Part shown: in pieces, positions 33,065 through 41,350 of the stretch
Position numbering within the stretch: the stretch's first letter is position 1
Layout of the letters: every line of letters begins with the position of its first letter
From: QYOJ01 sp964616825
GTDB lineage: Bacteria; Bacteroidota; Bacteroidia; Bacteroidales; FEN-979
Assembly: GCA_964616825.1 (NCBI GenBank)
Contig: CAZTSX010000003.1
Coordinates: forward strand, 62,001-126,000
Length of the DNA stretch: 64,000 nucleotides
Direction of reading: 5' to 3'
Notes under the pieces: model-generated
Databases searched by the model: none
Told to the model about the DNA's origin: nothing
What the model saw: only the letters and a program-made list of their open reading frames with translations
Translations under genes and position numbers: made by a program

Positions 33065-34486
33065 ATGATGGATAAGTCAAACCGTCATGACAAATTCCTG
33101 CAATTCAGGGAGGAATACCCTTTTTTCGTCTATGAAAGTTACGATTATACCTATTCTGACCGTGGATTGGATATTCGATTTCATTTTAACCTGTCAGACA
33201 GGTTTCATTTCTATCCTACTATTAACATTCCTCCCAAAACCTTCTTTATTCCAGAAGAGCAGATCCATGAATTGCTGCCTAACCTGGTCTTCCACTTGGG
33301 GATGATCGAGCTGATTAGTTACTGGAAAGCGGCGTGCTCTCCACTGGTGATCATTCGGCCTCATCGCCTCTCACCTGAACAACTCTCCTGGTGGAAAAAA
33401 ATCTGGTTTAACGGTTTGGGAGAGTTTTTTTACTTGAATTCGATCACGACAGATATCGAACAGTTCATGGAGGTGGAGGTTGATTCCCCGGACGAACTGC
33501 TTTCTGTCGCATGTGATTTGGCTCCTCAGATCATTATTCCTGTTGGAGGGGGAAAAGATTCCATTGTTACCATGGAGGTTTTATGTAAATTCCATAAAAT
33601 CACTCCACTCATCCTCGATCCACGCGGAGCCAGTATTCACAGCGTATTTATGGCCGGATATGCATATGGAGAGATGATCGGAATCAGCCGTAACCTCGAT
33701 CCGACACTCCTTGAACTGAATGCCAAGGGCTTCCTGAACGGCCATACCCCATTCTCAGCATTGCTGGCTTTCCTGACAATTCTGGCAGCTATCATCTCGG
33801 GGAGGAGATCGATTGCCCTGTCAAATGAATCCAGTGCTAACGAAAGCACTATACCCGGACTTCCTATCAATCATCAATACTCAAAGACATTCGAGTTTGA
33901 ACAGGCTTTCAGGAGTTATGTGAAGGAATTTATTTGTCCGGATATAGATTATTTTAGTTTTCTGCGCCCTCTGAACGAAATTCAGATCGCAAGCCTTTTT
34001 GTCCTTTATCCGAATTATTTCACCGTGTTCAGAAGCTGCAATGAGGGTAGCAAAAGCGATTCGTGGTGCGGAATTTGTCCCAAATGCCTTTTTACGTTCA
34101 TCATATTGGCTCCATTCCTCAAGCGGAATCAACTGATTGAGATCTTTCAGAAGGATCTTTTGGACGACATCGCTCTGAAACCGATTTTCGACCAGCTTAT
34201 CGGCACAACCCCGGAGAAACCTTTTGAGTGTGTAGGAACTATCTCTGAAGTGAATGCTACCTTACAAGAAGTAGTCAAACAATATAACAACAATCCACTC
34301 CCTGCCCTGCTCAACTACTATTCTACATTGCCATCCGGGGTCATTGCGAGCGCAGCGAAGCAACCCACCACTTCTCCACTGCATCATGGTACTACTTCAT
34401 TCCAAACACTTCTCCAAACCTGGAATCCGCAGAATTTTTTACCGCCGGAACTCGAAACTCTGTTGAAAGGAGCGCTCAATGGTTGA
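33065..34486 (+). CDS. murL: UDP-MurNAc-L-Ala-L-Glu epimerase (MurL-like)
   Basis: Protein of 473 residues resembling MurL, the glycopeptidyl-glutamate epimerase of Xanthomonas, which converts the L-Glu of UDP-MurNAc-L-Ala-L-Glu to D-Glu in peptidoglycan precursor synthesis. It shows the ATP-binding PVGGGKDSIV (GGGKDS at 161-166), SNESSANE, INHQYSKTFEFEQAF (about 265-280) and a zinc-ribbon-like CGICPKC (near 340). murD2 begins 8 bases before its stop, the pairing seen in Xanthomonas. Residues 421-447 are encoded by a repeat core and array-like units and look like an insertion in the C-terminal part. A start one codon later (MDKSNR) is equally possible. Confidence 0.85.
   Translation: MMDKSNRHDKFLQFREEYPFFVYESYDYTYSDRGLDIRFHFNLSDRFHFYPTINIPPKTFFIPEEQIHELLPNLVFHLGMIELISYWKAACSPLVIIRPHRLSPEQLSWWKKIWFNGLGEFFYLNSITTDIEQFMEVEVDSPDELLSVACDLAPQIIIPVGGGKDSIVTMEVLCKFHKITPLILDPRGASIHSVFMAGYAYGEMIGISRNLDPTLLELNAKGFLNGHTPFSALLAFLTILAAIISGRRSIALSNESSANESTIPGLPINHQYSKTFEFEQAFRSYVKEFICPDIDYFSFLRPLNEIQIASLFVLYPNYFTVFRSCNEGSKSDSWCGICPKCLFTFIILAPFLKRNQLIEIFQKDLLDDIALKPIFDQLIGTTPEKPFECVGTISEVNATLQEVVKQYNNNPLPALLNYYSTLPSGVIASAAKQPTTSPLHHGTTSFQTLLQTWNPQNFLPPELETLLKGALNG
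34340..34375. repeat. Core repeat plus array-like tail inside murL
   Basis: 34340-34363 reads GTCATTGCGAGCGCAGCG then AAGCAA, the same core as in sucB. It is followed by CCACCACT/TCTCCACT units like the 8-base arrays at 35952 and 41279. It is translated as GVIASAAKQPTTSP within MurL. Confidence 0.75.
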
Positions 34487-35810
34487 TTTCCTGCGTAAAC
34501 GACTGGAAGGAAAAAAAGTATTATTGCTGGGCTTTGGCCAGGAAGGACAATCTTCTTACCAGGTGATTCGTCGGGCGTTTCCTGAACAAGAGATCTGTAT
34601 TGCTGACCGGAATTCAAGTATCAGGGAGTTGCAGGCGGTTCAGGATGACCACCATTTGGATTTTCAGTGTGGAGACGACTATCTCTATGGATTGAATAAT
34701 TTTGATGTGATCATTAAAAGCCCTGGTATATCGTTAAAAGGAATTATTGCCCCCTTTGACAGATCCATAATCACCTCACAGACGGACCTTTTTTTACAGG
34801 CTTATGCTCCTCAGGTGATCGGGGTGACCGGCACCAAGGGAAAAAGTACCACGTGTAGCCTGATTACCCACATCCTGAAAACCGCCGGAGAGGATACGAT
34901 CCTCCTTGGGAACATCGGAACTCCTGCTTTCCATTTTCTGGATCATATCCGGGCGGAAACGCATGTTGTCGACGAGCTCTCATCCTATCAGCTTGAATAT
35001 ATCCACCGGGCGCCACATCTGGCAGTCTTGCTCAATCTTTACGAAGAGCACCTTGATGCCTACGATTCATTCCGTGATTATCAGCTGGCAAAACTGAATA
35101 TCGCCCGGTTTCAGGTGGCAAAAGATGTATTTGTTTACAATGCGGATGACAAGCTTATTTGTGAGCACCTGGAGTTGATCAATCTGAAACAGAAGTGTGT
35201 TCCGTTTTCCCTGAAGAGTTCCTTCACAAGAATGGAATCTCAGAACACACACAATCGCTATCTGAAAGGAGAACATAACCGGCAAAATATCCAGGCCGCT
35301 ATCATTGTATCGAAACTGATTGGTATTGATGAAGAGATGATCTTAGATGGGCTGGCATCATTCAAAGGACTGGCTCACAGGATGGAGTATGTGGGATTTT
35401 TTCATGGAATCCAGTGGTACAACGATTCTATCGCTACGATCCCCGAAGCATGTATAGCTGCCATACGTTCTCTACCGGATGTGGATACATTAATCCTTGG
35501 AGGTTTTGACAGAGGAATCGGATACGACGATTTGGCGTTATTCCTGATTAACTCTGAGGTAAAGAATCTGATTTTGATGGGGGATGCCGGTCGACGGATC
35601 GGAACTGAGATCGAAAAGACAATAAAAGCTGGAAAAAAGTTGTTCTATATCAATCGGTTTGATGACTTTCTTCCGATCGCATTGGAACATACCAGGCCAG
35701 GGGCTACTTGCCTTCTTTCTCCGGCAGCAGCAAGCTATGATGAGTTCCGTAGCTTTGAGGAACGAGGCTTTCGTTTCCGGGATCTGGTTGAAGAGGTGAT
35801 GAGAGGGTAA
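34479..35810 (+). CDS. murD2: UDP-MurNAc-L-Ala-L-Glu ligase (MurD2-like Mur ligase)
   Basis: Mur ligase of 443 residues. Domain 1 starts with a Rossmann-like LLLGFGQEGQSSY (residues 15-27); the central ATPase domain has GVTGTKGKSTTCS (GTKGKST at 118-124), VDELSSYQLE and LNLYEEHLDAY; the C-terminal domain has YNDSIATIPEA and GGFDRG. These are MurD-type features. Because it overlaps a murL gene by 8 bases it is probably the MurD2 form, which adds L-Glu (not D-Glu) to UDP-MurNAc-L-Ala, leaving MurL to epimerise. Classical MurD cannot be excluded without comparison. The stop TAA is part of an 8-base array. Confidence 0.85.
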   Translation: MVDFLRKRLEGKKVLLLGFGQEGQSSYQVIRRAFPEQEICIADRNSSIRELQAVQDDHHLDFQCGDDYLYGLNNFDVIIKSPGISLKGIIAPFDRSIITSQTDLFLQAYAPQVIGVTGTKGKSTTCSLITHILKTAGEDTILLGNIGTPAFHFLDHIRAETHVVDELSSYQLEYIHRAPHLAVLLNLYEEHLDAYDSFRDYQLAKLNIARFQVAKDVFVYNADDKLICEHLELINLKQKCVPFSLKSSFTRMESQNTHNRYLKGEHNRQNIQAAIIVSKLIGIDEEMILDGLASFKGLAHRMEYVGFFHGIQWYNDSIATIPEACIAAIRSLPDVDTLILGGFDRGIGYDDLALFLINSEVKNLILMGDAGRRIGTEIEKTIKAGKKLFYINRFDDFLPIALEHTRPGATCLLSPAAASYDEFRSFEERGFRFRDLVEEVMRG

Positions 35811-35876
35811 AAGGGTATGAGGGTATGAGGGTATGAGGGTATGAGAGTAACAAGGTAACATGGTAACAAGGTAATT
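35805..35876. repeat. 8-base tandem array between murD2 and the glucosaminidase gene
   Basis: Nine 8-base units: GGGTAAAA, GGGTATGA (four times), GAGTAACA, AGGTAACA, TGGTAACA, AGGTAATT. The first unit contains the murD2 stop codon and the last ends directly before the next gene's ATG at 35877, so the whole spacer is repeat. The gradual drift from TATGA to TAACA is visible. Confidence 0.9.
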
Positions 35877-36908
35877 ATGAAATTACAACATCACAACACT
35901 AACTCACCATTGCCGCGTCACTTCGTTCCTCGCAATGACATTTCTCACCAGTTAACCACTTCACCACCTCACCACTTCACTATCCTCACAATAATCTTCA
36001 TCTTCTCGACTTGCTTCTCCTTTGCTCAAAATTCCTATGAGCTGCAGGTTCGCAATTATATAGACAAATACAAAGGGATCGGGATACAGCATATGACCAC
36101 ATACGGAATCCCGGCAAGTATCAAGATGGCACAGGCAATTATTGAGTCTCGGGCCGGAAAGAGTTTGCTGGCCAGGGAGGCTAACAATCATTTTGGCATC
36201 AAGTGCCATAAGGAGTGGAGCGGCAAAACCTATCGCATGGATGATGATGCTCCCAATGAGTGCTTCCGGAAGTATGAGCATGCAATGGAGTCTTTTCAAG
36301 ACCACTCAGAATTTCTAATCACCCGTAACCGGTATAGCTTCCTGTTCACTCTTGATATTCAGGACTACAAGGCATGGGCTTATGGATTAAAATCGGCCGG
36401 ATATGCAACCAATCCAAAGTATCCCGATCTACTCATCCGGGTGATTGAGAAATATTCCCTGAACCAATATGATCTCCCGGAGAGAGCTGTAGCAGCAGTT
36501 GCCACCACAAAAGCGGATGAGGATCTACTGGAAGCGTTCAAATCGTTTTTCACCTATTTTGGTCCTGGACCAGGCAAACGGAAGATCTATCTAAATAATC
36601 ATATTCCCTGCACATTTGCCCTCGAGGGTGATGACCTGTTAAGGATTGCCCGTGATTTCCATGTCAAGGCTTCTCAATTGATGAAGTTCAATGACCTGAA
36701 ACGTGCAGGTGGAATCAAAGAAGGACAGGTAATCTACCTGCAGAAGAAAAAGCGGAAAGCAGTCCAGAAAGTACATGTGGTAGGCTTTAATCAAACCATG
36801 TGGGAAATCTCCCAGGTCTTTGCCATCCGGTTGAAATCATTAAATAAAAAAAATAACCTCCCTGCAGGGTTCGAGCCTGCCGCCGGTAAGATGTTAAAAT
36901 TGCGTTAA
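35877..36908 (+). CDS. Exported glucosaminidase with LysM domains
   Basis: Peptidoglycan hydrolase of 343 residues. Glucosaminidase (GH73-type) domain at about 65-205: GIPASIKMAQAIIESRAGKS, the catalytic Glu in AIIESRAG, NNHFGIKCHKEWSG, then KSAGYATNPKYP. Two LysM-like repeats follow (about 247-290 and 298-343). The N-terminus is odd: residues 1-35 come from a repeat core and 8-base units (35909-35991), and the hydrophobic signal segment TILTIIFIFSTCFSFAQ begins only at residue 36. The ATG at 35877 abuts the previous array and no other ATG, GTG or TTG start is available before the signal, so the start codon appears to be supplied by repeat expansion. It overlaps the convergent gene at 36894 by 15 bases. 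Confidence 0.8.
   Translation: MKLQHHNTNSPLPRHFVPRNDISHQLTTSPPHHFTILTIIFIFSTCFSFAQNSYELQVRNYIDKYKGIGIQHMTTYGIPASIKMAQAIIESRAGKSLLAREANNHFGIKCHKEWSGKTYRMDDDAPNECFRKYEHAMESFQDHSEFLITRNRYSFLFTLDIQDYKAWAYGLKSAGYATNPKYPDLLIRVIEKYSLNQYDLPERAVAAVATTKADEDLLEAFKSFFTYFGPGPGKRKIYLNNHIPCTFALEGDDLLRIARDFHVKASQLMKFNDLKRAGGIKEGQVIYLQKKKRKAVQKVHVVGFNQTMWEISQVFAIRLKSLNKKNNLPAGFEPAAGKMLKLR
35909..35991. repeat. Core repeat and 8-base units in the glucosaminidase N-terminus
   Basis: 35909-35939 is a core variant; its complement begins GTCATTGCGAGGAACGAAG and ends CGGCAAT. It is followed by TTAACCAC, TTCACCAC, CTCACCAC, TTCACTAT, CCTCACAA at 35952-35991. The units match CTCACCAC of the purD-side array (41279-41350). 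All of it is translated. Confidence 0.85.
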
Positions 36909-39623
36909 CCGGAAATTCTTCACGTACTTGCCCGAACCGATCACAAGGTTCAGTTTGTACTCTCGTTCAAGGGTGCCAATGTCGAATGGAGTTGTTCCCT
37001 GTACTCCCGATTCAATCTCAACATACCCATGCCGGTCAAACAGAAATACTTCATTGGTAGTTGGAGATACGATACCAATAAAGATTTTATCGCTAAGGGT
37101 CTTGATCAGATGTGGTGGAGAGACATCATGGCGAAATGTGTAGAAGTAGATAAGATTAAAAAATCTATTGTAGTAGTAGATGGTGTTGTTATCGAAAAAG
37201 ATGAATTCCGGCGTACCATCCCCCATGATGTCTTCATATAAAAAGTAGTGGTTGGGCGAGAACGCATTGAAGCTGACCCTGCTGGTTTTTCCATTTCGGT
37301 TCAGGTAGATGACATAGCCATCAGGATCTGTGGTGAGAAATGGCGCTTTGGGGTTGGTGCGGTTTACATAGAAGGCTGAATTAGGCGAGTTTGAAAAACT
37401 TTTTTCCGGCGTGATTCGTTCAACACCATTTTGGTCGGTAATTAATACGGTGCCATCTTTACTTGTAATGAACAGATAACCGAGAGAAATATGACTGATG
37501 GGTGTGGTCACCTCTTCAATCACTGTAGGCGATTGCCAGCCATCCACGAGCTGGCCGGTCAGGTTAAAATTGTAGATCCGGTTGTTCCTGAAGGCGATAA
37601 TGACTTCATATTCACCGGTGTGAACTGACTTCTTCAGGCACAAACCGTTAGAAGCGCGAACCGGAAATTTCATAGGAAAGCGCTGGGCAATTTCTCCGTC
37701 GCTGCGGATCAGGTAAAGGTGGTTTGCCGTGTTGAAGAGGTAGAAAAGGGAGTCGTGATCTTTGATCCTGATATCGTGAAATGTTCCCAGCACACGCCCG
37801 TATAACTTTTTCTTCCAGCGTATCTTGCCTGCAGCGTCTATTTTGTAGAGAGTATTATTTGTATCTGTGACAAGAACAGCAAATCCCTGTCCTGTATTCG
37901 ACCTGGTAATCTGTGGGGTGCCGGCCACAAGGGTGTCGAGTGCTGTTTGCCATACCATTGGCCCTTCGTCGGTGGTTTTTGGATTGAAATGGACCAATAG
38001 GTTAGTAAAAAACATTCGACCCTCAGAAGATAACTGAACAGCTATGGATTGGAACTTCTTCAAAGAATCAAGGATAGGTGTGAAAAGGGGCAGATAATCG
38101 GTAGTCAACACTTCCGGGAGGTAGTCAAGAAGACTTCGGGAATTGCAGTAGAACGACAGACTGGCCTGGTCAAGGATATTGTCATCGAGCTCCAGGTATG
38201 CCGGAATTTCTTTGAGGAGATCATTGTTTAACTTTCTGTCGAGGAATTTTTCCAGAATGGTGTGACTCTCGGCAAAGCAAATATAATCATCGATGATAGT
38301 GAAATTTGATAGGATCGCAGGGTCCAGGAGCGGATTCAGCCAGATGTTCATTACCTTTCCGACGTTAGCACGATAAATCATGTGGTTTTTAAATATCACT
38401 GAATCCACCTTTTGATCCATGACATGAGCCAGGATCAATAAGTTTTTTCTAGCTGAATCGGGTAGTGATGTCTGGATGATCGTTACCGGAAATATCACAC
38501 TATCTCTTCTTGATGGTTTAATCCAGCATCGACCTGCCTGGTTGCCCATCCACTGGTCTAAGAATAATCTGACAGTCGTGTCACATCTCTCATTCATCTC
38601 TTCAAAGAGGTTAAATCCCGTAACATTGAATTGAGCCCGTTTTCTTCGATTTTCCCAGCGGTTGAAAAGGGCCGGGTAGTTGTTGAAGGCATAAATCAGG
38701 TAGGCTTGAGTCGTGTTGGGAAGGATATTAGTTATGCTCAGGCTTCCAGGTGCCTGATCGCTAATCAGGGCAAGTGATTGCATCTCATTGTCGGAAGCAA
38801 TCGTATATCCATTCAGTAAAAGTTCATCTTTTTTGATGAAGAGATCGAGTCCGCTCCAGTCAGCAAACTGCGCAAATTTGACCAGGCTACTGTTGTGATC
38901 TTTGTTTACGGATTTCCAAACCGCGAGTGAAAAGTATGGAAAGTTGATATAGACATTGGCGTCCACTTTTTTCCCTGTGGTAGAGGCAACGGTATTGAAC
39001 CCGGTCATTATAGAAACAGGTGTATTCAACGATAACTTATCGATGGCTTTTTTCACCAGGATATCCTGAAAGCTGAGCATACAGACTCCTTCATGGATAG
39101 CGGCGAAAAGTACGTTTCGTTTGTTCTCAAAATGGATCCTGAAGATCTCAGTCCTGGCATAGGGGCTTTGCAAGATAGTGATCTTACCCGGGTAAGACTC
39201 TTCCAGGAAGCTGGAGAATGTCTGCCCATCGAGTGTTGTCGGGACGGATGTGAGAAAGAGGGGATCGAATGATGCGCGGCTATGTAATGAGAGAGTGATA
39301 AAGAGTGGGGAATTATTGATGATCTGCCGTATCTCATAGTTACCACGCGTCATCGAATCGAGTAAAAGGATCTGATCCTGGACGGGTCTGATTCCCGGAT
39401 ACTTCACCAGATCCTTCCATATCAGGTTATTCCTGGTTAGCTCTCCAAGGAGTTCCAGAGGTTTGTTCACTTTGATGATCAGGGCGGTCTTATCCGGGAT
39501 CGCCTGCACGGGATTTTTGAGCGGTCGATCAAGGGATGTAAAAAGCAGATATCCGAAGTAGGGAATACCACCCGCGAGTGCGAGAATCCCTGCAATCAGC
39601 AGAATACGTCTGAAGATCCTCAT
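36894..39623 (-). CDS. Large membrane-anchored protein, DUF3352-like with propeller
   Basis: Protein of 909 residues. One N-terminal membrane segment (about 7-29) and a long extracytoplasmic part. Residues 40-560 (VQAIPDKTALIIKVNKPLELLGEL ... LLNPLLDPAIL) resemble DUF3352-type proteins. Residues about 590-905 have repeating GKIRWKKKL-, DGWQSP-, TVLITDQNGV- and YVIYLNRNGK-like strands, suggesting a PQQ-like beta-propeller. No enzyme motif is evident. A -7 box, TACCTTTG on the minus strand at 39660-39653, is close to the ATG at 39623. Its 3' end overlaps the convergent glucosaminidase by 15 bases. Confidence 0.65.
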   Translation of the reverse strand: MRIFRRILLIAGILALAGGIPYFGYLLFTSLDRPLKNPVQAIPDKTALIIKVNKPLELLGELTRNNLIWKDLVKYPGIRPVQDQILLLDSMTRGNYEIRQIINNSPLFITLSLHSRASFDPLFLTSVPTTLDGQTFSSFLEESYPGKITILQSPYARTEIFRIHFENKRNVLFAAIHEGVCMLSFQDILVKKAIDKLSLNTPVSIMTGFNTVASTTGKKVDANVYINFPYFSLAVWKSVNKDHNSSLVKFAQFADWSGLDLFIKKDELLLNGYTIASDNEMQSLALISDQAPGSLSITNILPNTTQAYLIYAFNNYPALFNRWENRRKRAQFNVTGFNLFEEMNERCDTTVRLFLDQWMGNQAGRCWIKPSRRDSVIFPVTIIQTSLPDSARKNLLILAHVMDQKVDSVIFKNHMIYRANVGKVMNIWLNPLLDPAILSNFTIIDDYICFAESHTILEKFLDRKLNNDLLKEIPAYLELDDNILDQASLSFYCNSRSLLDYLPEVLTTDYLPLFTPILDSLKKFQSIAVQLSSEGRMFFTNLLVHFNPKTTDEGPMVWQTALDTLVAGTPQITRSNTGQGFAVLVTDTNNTLYKIDAAGKIRWKKKLYGRVLGTFHDIRIKDHDSLFYLFNTANHLYLIRSDGEIAQRFPMKFPVRASNGLCLKKSVHTGEYEVIIAFRNNRIYNFNLTGQLVDGWQSPTVIEEVTTPISHISLGYLFITSKDGTVLITDQNGVERITPEKSFSNSPNSAFYVNRTNPKAPFLTTDPDGYVIYLNRNGKTSRVSFNAFSPNHYFLYEDIMGDGTPEFIFFDNNTIYYYNRFFNLIYFYTFRHDVSPPHLIKTLSDKIFIGIVSPTTNEVFLFDRHGYVEIESGVQGTTPFDIGTLEREYKLNLVIGSGKYVKNFRLTQF

Positions 39624-39652
39624 CCCTGTGCTATGAAGAAAGAAGTGAGCAA

Positions 39653-39660
39653 CAAAGGTA
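39653..39660 (-). promoter_or_regulatory. Candidate -7 box for the 909-residue protein
   Basis: TACCTTTG on the minus strand, 29 bases before the ATG at 39623 and directly after the rnhB stop. It would allow separate transcription from rnhB. Confidence 0.45.
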
Positions 39661-40257
39661 TTAAAATATCATCTTGAGCTGTCGTTCCAGCCGGAAGGTT
39701 TTTCGGTGGTGAGGCGTGATGCCATATCGTGATAGAGCTTCATGATGTGCAGGTGTGGGATATCCTTTGTTCCGGTTCCAGTCATACAAAGGATACTCTT
39801 TGTGGATTTGTTTCATGTAATCATCACGGAAGGTCTTGGCTAGAATGGATGCAGCTGCTATGGAAAAAAACTTCCCATCCCCTTTGATTATGCATTGAAA
39901 AGGGATATCAAGATCAGATTTAAACCGGTTCCCGTCGATCAATAGAAGTCCGGGCTTTGGATTAAGTTTTTTTACGGCCGTTTCAATAGCAAGAAAGGAA
40001 GCATTCAGAATATTGATCTCGTCGATTGTTGCAGGGTCAATCTGTGCAACAGCCCAATCTATGGCACGTTGCCGGATCTCATCCCGAAGATGTTCACGTT
40101 GTGCTTTTGTAAGCTGTTTGGAATCATTCAGGAGTGGGTGTGTAAACTTTTTTGGCAGAATAACAGCAGCAGCAAACACTGGCCCGGCAAGGCATCCTCG
40201 CCCAGCTTCGTCACAACCGGCCTCTATAAAATGATCCGAAACGTGGCTTTGTAACAT
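39661..40257 (-). CDS. rnhB: Ribonuclease HII
   Basis: Cytosolic endonuclease of 198 residues that cleaves the RNA strand of RNA-DNA hybrids and single ribonucleotides in DNA. The DEAGRG motif (CDEAGRGCLAGP, Asp16-Glu17) and the later catalytic Asp in LLIDGNRFK (about 103-111) are present, with the substrate-binding HKEYPLYDWNRNKGYPTPAH segment near the C-terminus. It starts 3 bases after the stop of the membrane-protein gene. Confidence 0.95.
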   Translation of the reverse strand: MLQSHVSDHFIEAGCDEAGRGCLAGPVFAAAVILPKKFTHPLLNDSKQLTKAQREHLRDEIRQRAIDWAVAQIDPATIDEINILNASFLAIETAVKKLNPKPGLLLIDGNRFKSDLDIPFQCIIKGDGKFFSIAAASILAKTFRDDYMKQIHKEYPLYDWNRNKGYPTPAHHEALSRYGITPHHRKTFRLERQLKMIF

Positions 40258-40260
40258 ATA

Positions 40261-41250
40261 TCACTGGAAAAAAAAGAGAATGGTATTCGCAAAAATGGCA
40301 ATAATAAATAACCAGAGTAATAGTTGAAACAAGAACGGCTTCCTTAGGTTCAGGTAAAAATTGGATACAAAGGATGCCAGGCAAATGGCAAACAATCCTA
40401 TGTGGTAAAGCTGAAATATACCGGAAAACATCAGTGTAATCAGGATCCAGAAGAACAGCCAGGCCAGAATAATGGTTTTTTTCCGGAGTTCAACCGTTTT
40501 CTCGCTCATATGGAAAACAGTATCCCAGAAACCAAGGATCGAAAACAGCCCGGCCAACCCAATCATAATCCAGTTATATGATGAAAGTACCGGAAGAGAG
40601 AATGAGAGTTGAATGAAGAAGTCGGAATACATCTCTATCAGCACTGGAAGTTGATCAGTAAGAAAATAGATTGCGAAGAGGAAAAGATATGGGGTAACTA
40701 ATCCGATAAATGAGCTTATCCACTCCCTCCACTGGACTGTCCTGTATACCAGGAAACAAATCAGCAGAAATCCATATAGCAGGATAGCCGGGAAGTAGAA
40801 AAATGATGCCAGCGAGATGAAAAACCCAGCCGTAAAGATCAGTTCTACAGGCTCTATCTGGCTGTAAGCTTTCAGAAGTGCATTCAGGAAAAAGAGCAGG
40901 AACAGGATGGCAATATTGACAGGAGTGAATGTCAGAAATTGGGGAAGAAAGCTGATAAAGAGTAGGAAGAGCAAAGCAGCAAGTGAAGTATTATGCCTGA
41001 TCAGGTCATGTTTTGAGAAGATGTAGTTAAGCAATATGGCTTCAAAAAGGACTAACAGAAAGCCGATTGCCAATGCCAAATAAGGAATACCCGAGAGCCA
41101 GTTGAACAGAATGGAATAGAACGGAATAGGACCAGCGGGAAACGGCATCGCCGGAGGATCATAGGCAGCCATGCCCCAGATCAGCAATCCGATCACTCCA
41201 ATAGTAATATACTGGACTGGGAAACCCGATTTGAAATACCTGACTATCAT
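40261..41250 (-). CDS. Multi-spanning membrane protein (DUF6427-like)
   Basis: Integral membrane protein of 329 residues with about ten hydrophobic segments and hardly any loops longer than 20 residues. It resembles DUF6427 proteins of Bacteroidota, beginning MIVRYFKSGFPVQY. No function is known to me. It lies between purD and rnhB on the minus strand, its start preceded by an 8-base repeat array that also holds the purD stop. Confidence 0.7.
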   Translation of the reverse strand: MIVRYFKSGFPVQYITIGVIGLLIWGMAAYDPPAMPFPAGPIPFYSILFNWLSGIPYLALAIGFLLVLFEAILLNYIFSKHDLIRHNTSLAALLFLLFISFLPQFLTFTPVNIAILFLLFFLNALLKAYSQIEPVELIFTAGFFISLASFFYFPAILLYGFLLICFLVYRTVQWREWISSFIGLVTPYLFLFAIYFLTDQLPVLIEMYSDFFIQLSFSLPVLSSYNWIMIGLAGLFSILGFWDTVFHMSEKTVELRKKTIILAWLFFWILITLMFSGIFQLYHIGLFAICLASFVSNFYLNLRKPFLFQLLLWLFIIAIFANTILFFFQ

Positions 41251-41278
41251 TTATTCCACATTATTGCCACTATTGCCA

Positions 41279-41350
41279 CCATATCACCATCTCACCACCT
41301 CACCACCTCACCATCTCACCATCTCACCACCTCACCACCTCGCCATCTAT
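41279..41350. repeat. 8-base tandem array between purD and the DUF6427-like gene
   Basis: Nine consecutive 8-base units on the plus strand: CCATATCA, CCATCTCA, CCACCTCA, CCACCTCA, CCATCTCA, CCATCTCA, CCACCTCA, CCACCTCG, CCATCTAT. The last unit contains the purD stop (TAG on the minus strand, 41349-41347). Not a CRISPR: the units are contiguous and have no spacers. Confidence 0.95.

Noticed and set aside
41279..41350. CRISPR array
   Set aside because: Units are 8 bases and contiguous; there are no spacers and no cas genes nearby.
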